The translations under genes were made by a program, and so were the position numbers. 64,000 nucleotides of DNA from Solitalea canadensis DSM 3403. GTDB taxonomy: Bacteria; Bacteroidota; Bacteroidia; Sphingobacteriales; Sphingobacteriaceae. The stretch covers positions 4,972,669 to 5,036,668 of the forward strand of contig NC_017770.1 in the NCBI RefSeq assembly GCF_000242635.2, written 5' to 3'. Shown piece by piece: positions 61,536 to 64,000 of the stretch; position 1 is the first letter of the stretch, and every line of letters begins with the position of its first letter. The notes beneath the pieces were generated by a model. That model was not told where the DNA came from. It was given only the letters and a program-made list of their open reading frames with translations, and made no database searches.

Positions 61536-62831
61536 ATGATGTTGCTTCAACATAGAAAGAATATTTACGGTGTATTATTATGTTTCATCCTGTCGGGGCT
61601 GTGTTCTTCTGTATTTGCTCAGTCGAGAACTGAATTAGAAAAAAAGAAAAAACAGTTAAACCAGGATATCGAATATACGAATAAGATATTACGTCAGACT
61701 CAACAGGAGAAAGCGGCTTCATTGAAGGGCTTGAGAGTATTAAATAGCCAGATTAACACACGTGAAAAGGTTATCGGTACAATCAATAAGCAAATTACGG
61801 TAATCACTGGTGAGATTGGCGAGAAGAACCGTAATATTTCTTCATTACAACAACAACTGGCACAGCTTAAAAAGGAGTATGCAAACATGGTGTTATTTGC
61901 ATATCGTAATCAAAGTGCTTACAATAAATTAATGTTCATTTTTGCAGCTGAGGATTTCAATCAGGCCTACAAAAGAATGAAATATTTACAGCAGTTTGGA
62001 ACGTACCGTCGTAAGCAGGCCGAATATATTGAGCGTACAAAAAAAGCATTGAACCTTAAGGTAATGGAGCTCAATTCAGATAAGAAAGAGAAAGGTACTT
62101 TATTAACTGAAGAGCAAAAGGAAAAACAAACACTAACAAAAGAGAAAGTTAAGCAAACACAAGTTGTAGGACAATTGCAAAGTCGGGAGAAAAATCTTCG
62201 TCAGGAAATTGCTAAGAAACAACGTGAAGCTCAAAAATTAAATAAGGCAATTCAAGATATTATCCGCAGGGAAATTGAAGAGGCTCGCAAAAAAGCGGAA
62301 GAAGAAGCTCGCCGTAAAGCAGATGCAGAAGCAAAAGCAAAAGGAACGACAGCTCCAACCACAACACCTAAAACTGCCAGTGGTTCTGCCGTGCTTTCTT
62401 CGACACCTGAGGCTGCCAAATTAACCGCAGATTTCGTAAGTAATCGTGGTCGTTTGCCTTGGCCGGTAGAAAAAGGGGTAATTGTTGAACGTTTTGGTGT
62501 TCATCCACACCCTGTTTTGGCAAAGGTTGAAGTAAACAATGATGGAATTGATATAAAGACTAATCCAGGAGCAGCAGCAAGAGCAGTGTTTGGTGGTGAA
62601 GTTATTGCAGTAACTTCTGTATTCGGAGAGTATGCAGTTATTATAAAACACGGTGAATACTTTACTGTGTATTCAAATCTACGGTCAGCTTCTGTATCGC
62701 GTGGACAAAAAGTGACTACTAAACAATCTATTGGTACTATTTCATCAGATGCGGAAGGAAATACTGAGTTAAACTTCCAGGTTTGGAAAGGACAAGTGAA
62801 GATGGACCCTGAATATTGGTTGGCAAACTAA
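61536..62831 (+). CDS. EnvC-like murein hydrolase activator with degenerate LytM domain
   Basis: Exported protein of 431 aa: signal peptide residues 1-29 (ending VFAQ), long coiled coils to about residue 270, a Thr/Pro-rich linker, and a C-terminal M23/LytM domain (300-431). The zinc ligands are lost: where peptidases have HxGxD there is N335 with D339 kept, and the HxH pair is E411-N413 (ELNFQV); H372 remains. As in E. coli EnvC, this indicates an activator of amidases and not a peptidase, probably for septal wall splitting. It ends the TPR-DUF4292-EnvC group. Confidence 0.87.
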   Translation: MMLLQHRKNIYGVLLCFILSGLCSSVFAQSRTELEKKKKQLNQDIEYTNKILRQTQQEKAASLKGLRVLNSQINTREKVIGTINKQITVITGEIGEKNRNISSLQQQLAQLKKEYANMVLFAYRNQSAYNKLMFIFAAEDFNQAYKRMKYLQQFGTYRRKQAEYIERTKKALNLKVMELNSDKKEKGTLLTEEQKEKQTLTKEKVKQTQVVGQLQSREKNLRQEIAKKQREAQKLNKAIQDIIRREIEEARKKAEEEARRKADAEAKAKGTTAPTTTPKTASGSAVLSSTPEAAKLTADFVSNRGRLPWPVEKGVIVERFGVHPHPVLAKVEVNNDGIDIKTNPGAAARAVFGGEVIAVTSVFGEYAVIIKHGEYFTVYSNLRSASVSRGQKVTTKQSIGTISSDAEGNTELNFQVWKGQVKMDPEYWLAN

Positions 62832-62896
62832 GTTATTGTAACAATCGATTTTTGTTCATTCAATCTTCATTAAACTAGTTTAAGTTTGTAGCGCAA

Positions 62897-62921
62897 ATGG
62901 GTTTTGAATATCAAAACCCAT
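62897..62921. promoter_or_regulatory. perfect 11-bp palindrome before tatA
   Basis: ATGGGTTTTGA (62897-62907) and TCAAAACCCAT (62911-62921), three-base loop ATA. Neither side is followed by Ts, so it is not a usual terminator. It lies 15 bp upstream of the tatA -7 box and could be an operator or an mRNA 3' end structure. Confidence 0.45.
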
Positions 62922-62936
62922 AAAAAATAATTATCG

Positions 62937-62944
62937 TATATTTG
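62937..62944 (+). promoter_or_regulatory. -7 promoter box (TATATTTG) of tatA
   Basis: Perfect TAnnTTTG, 16 bases before the tatA ATG. Confidence 0.55.
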
Positions 62945-62960
62945 CAAAAAAAACAAAGAG

Positions 62961-63179
62961 ATGTTAAGTAGCACTTTATTATTCCTGAACTTAGGTACAC
63001 CTGAAATTATCCTAATCATGTTTGCGATCTTATTATTGTTTGGTGGCAAAAAACTGCCTGAGTTAGCTCGTGGTTTAGGAAAAGGTATTCGTGAATTCAA
63101 GGATGCTTCAAGCGGTATCAAACAGGAAATTGAAGACAGCATGAACAATCCTGAGCCTGCAAAAAAAGAACAGAAATAG
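62961..63179 (+). CDS. tatA: Sec-independent translocase subunit TatA
   Basis: Pore-forming subunit of the twin-arginine export system for folded proteins. One N-terminal membrane helix (about residues 12-28) is followed by the hallmark FGGKKLPELARGLGKGIREFKDA amphipathic helix and a short charged tail. 72 aa, a TatA/E length. It has its own promoter and a palindrome upstream. TatC is not in the window. Confidence 0.93.
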   Translation: MLSSTLLFLNLGTPEIILIMFAILLLFGGKKLPELARGLGKGIREFKDASSGIKQEIEDSMNNPEPAKKEQK

Positions 63180-63230
63180 TTCTTCCTTCATTCTTAATTC
63201 TTCCAGTTTAAAGATATCATTTTTTAGACC

Positions 63231-64000
63231 TTGCAATCGTATGATTCTTTAGCGGCTGTTCAAGCGGCTATCCACAGTGGAGCTATAACGCTCGGACATC
63301 TTGTAAATACTTATCTTGAACGCATTCAAGCTACAACTAACCTTAACGCTTTCGTTGAGGTTTTTGGCGATGAAGCAATTGAGTATGCCCGTATTATTGA
63401 TAAAAAAATAAAAGATGGCAAAGCAGGAAAGCTTGCCGGAATGGTAATCGGTATAAAAGATAATATTTGCTATAAAGATCACCAGGTTACTGCTTCGTCA
63501 AAGATTCTGCAAGGTTTTACCTCCATTTATTCTTCCACCGTAGTAGAACGTTTATTAGCCGAAGATGCAATTATCATTGGACGCTTAAATTGCGATGAAT
63601 TTGCGATGGGAGGCTCTAATGAAACTTCTGTGTATGGCCCTGTGCTAAATGCAGCTGATCATACAAAAATATCAGGAGGTTCCTCTGGAGGTTCGGCAGT
63701 TGCTGTTCAAGCGGATCTATGTTTGGCTGCTTTAGGAACTGATACGGGAGGATCTGTTAGACAACCAGCCTCATTCTGTGGTGTGATTGGCTTAAAACCT
63801 ACTTATGGTCGAGTATCCAGACATGGTATTATTGCCTATGCCTCATCATTTGATCAGGTAGGTCCTATTACCAAATCAATTGAGGATGCTGCTTTGTTAT
63901 TGGAAGTGATGGCCGGGAAGGATGATTACGATAGTACAGCATCTTCTGTACCTGTAGCGAATTACTCAGGAAACCTTGAATTTAAGGGTAAAGCACGTAT
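63231..64000 (+). CDS. gatA: glutamyl-tRNA(Gln) amidotransferase subunit A (5' part, runs off the window)
   Basis: Amidase subunit of GatCAB, which converts misacylated Glu-tRNA(Gln) to Gln-tRNA(Gln). The first 256 residues are seen. The catalytic triad is K76 (GIKDNIC), cis-S151 in the SGGSSGGSA motif and nucleophile S175 in GTDTGGSVRQP, each offset by three from S. aureus GatA (79, 154, 178). The start is TTG at 63231, since the in-frame ATG-like sequence at 63241 is out of frame and stops. The C-terminal half lies beyond the window. Confidence 0.95.
   Translation, partial: MQSYDSLAAVQAAIHSGAITLGHLVNTYLERIQATTNLNAFVEVFGDEAIEYARIIDKKIKDGKAGKLAGMVIGIKDNICYKDHQVTASSKILQGFTSIYSSTVVERLLAEDAIIIGRLNCDEFAMGGSNETSVYGPVLNAADHTKISGGSSGGSAVAVQADLCLAALGTDTGGSVRQPASFCGVIGLKPTYGRVSRHGIIAYASSFDQVGPITKSIEDAALLLEVMAGKDDYDSTASSVPVANYSGNLEFKGKAR

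Overview
The window comes from a low-GC member of the Bacteroidota, most likely Sphingobacteriales (Pedobacter/Solitalea-like). This is inferred from the TAnnTTTG promoter boxes before many genes, the scarcity of clear Shine-Dalgarno sequences, frequent TTG starts, and families typical of the phylum (DUF2480, DUF3108, DUF3109, DUF4292, DUF6427, a RemB/Wzi-like outer-membrane protein, a large multi-SLBB export protein). No tRNA, rRNA, insertion sequence or CRISPR array was seen. Left flank (1-14.1 kb): housekeeping and envelope genes. These are queD-folE on the minus strand, a YjjG-type phosphatase, a DinB-like protein, an LpxH-like metallophosphoesterase, a glycosyltransferase, DUF6427, purQ with a potentially pseudoknotted leader, then coaX, an outer-membrane barrel protein, lptC and a PpiD-type foldase, followed by three conserved genes of unknown function. 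Centre (14.2-49.7 kb): a large Wzx/Wzy-type surface-polysaccharide locus. It opens with rfbA, a dual phosphoglucose/phosphomannose isomerase, gmd and an SLBB export protein. A seven-gene legionaminic-acid-type nonulosonate pathway follows (LegB, LegC, acetyltransferase, LegI, LegG, PtmE-like guanylyltransferase, LegF). Next come Wzz, a TviB-like UDP-sugar dehydrogenase with WecB, a Fuc3NAc/Qui3NAc-type set (two FdtA-like cupins, an acetyltransferase, FdtB), and then a more AT-rich block with flippase, glycosyltransferases, a secreted beta-helix protein, the polymerase, acyltransferases and a WbiB-like epimerase. WecA (initiating transferase) and a Wzi/RemB-like outer-membrane protein close the plus-strand locus; dxs and a second TviB-like dehydrogenase lie beyond on the minus strand. 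Together these genes can make several activated sugars (a CMP-nonulosonate, UDP-HexNAcA, a dTDP-3-acetamido-3,6-dideoxyhexose, a GDP-6-deoxyhexose intermediate), build a repeat unit on undecaprenyl phosphate, flip, polymerise and export it. Right flank (49.9-64 kb): scpA, glyA, a 686-bp gene-free stretch with a duplicated terminator-bearing unit, comF and rlmN (minus), an amidohydrolase, idi, acylphosphatase, a second flippase, dut, a TPR protein, DUF4292 lipoprotein, an EnvC-like protein, tatA and the 5' part of gatA. The observations most worth checking are the purQ leader, three promoters placed exactly four bases from the start codon (candidate leaderless mRNAs), the unequal FdtA pair, the beta-helix enzyme inside the polymer locus, and the duplicated element at 52.3-52.9 kb with a possible decayed double-glycine-type leader peptide between its copies.
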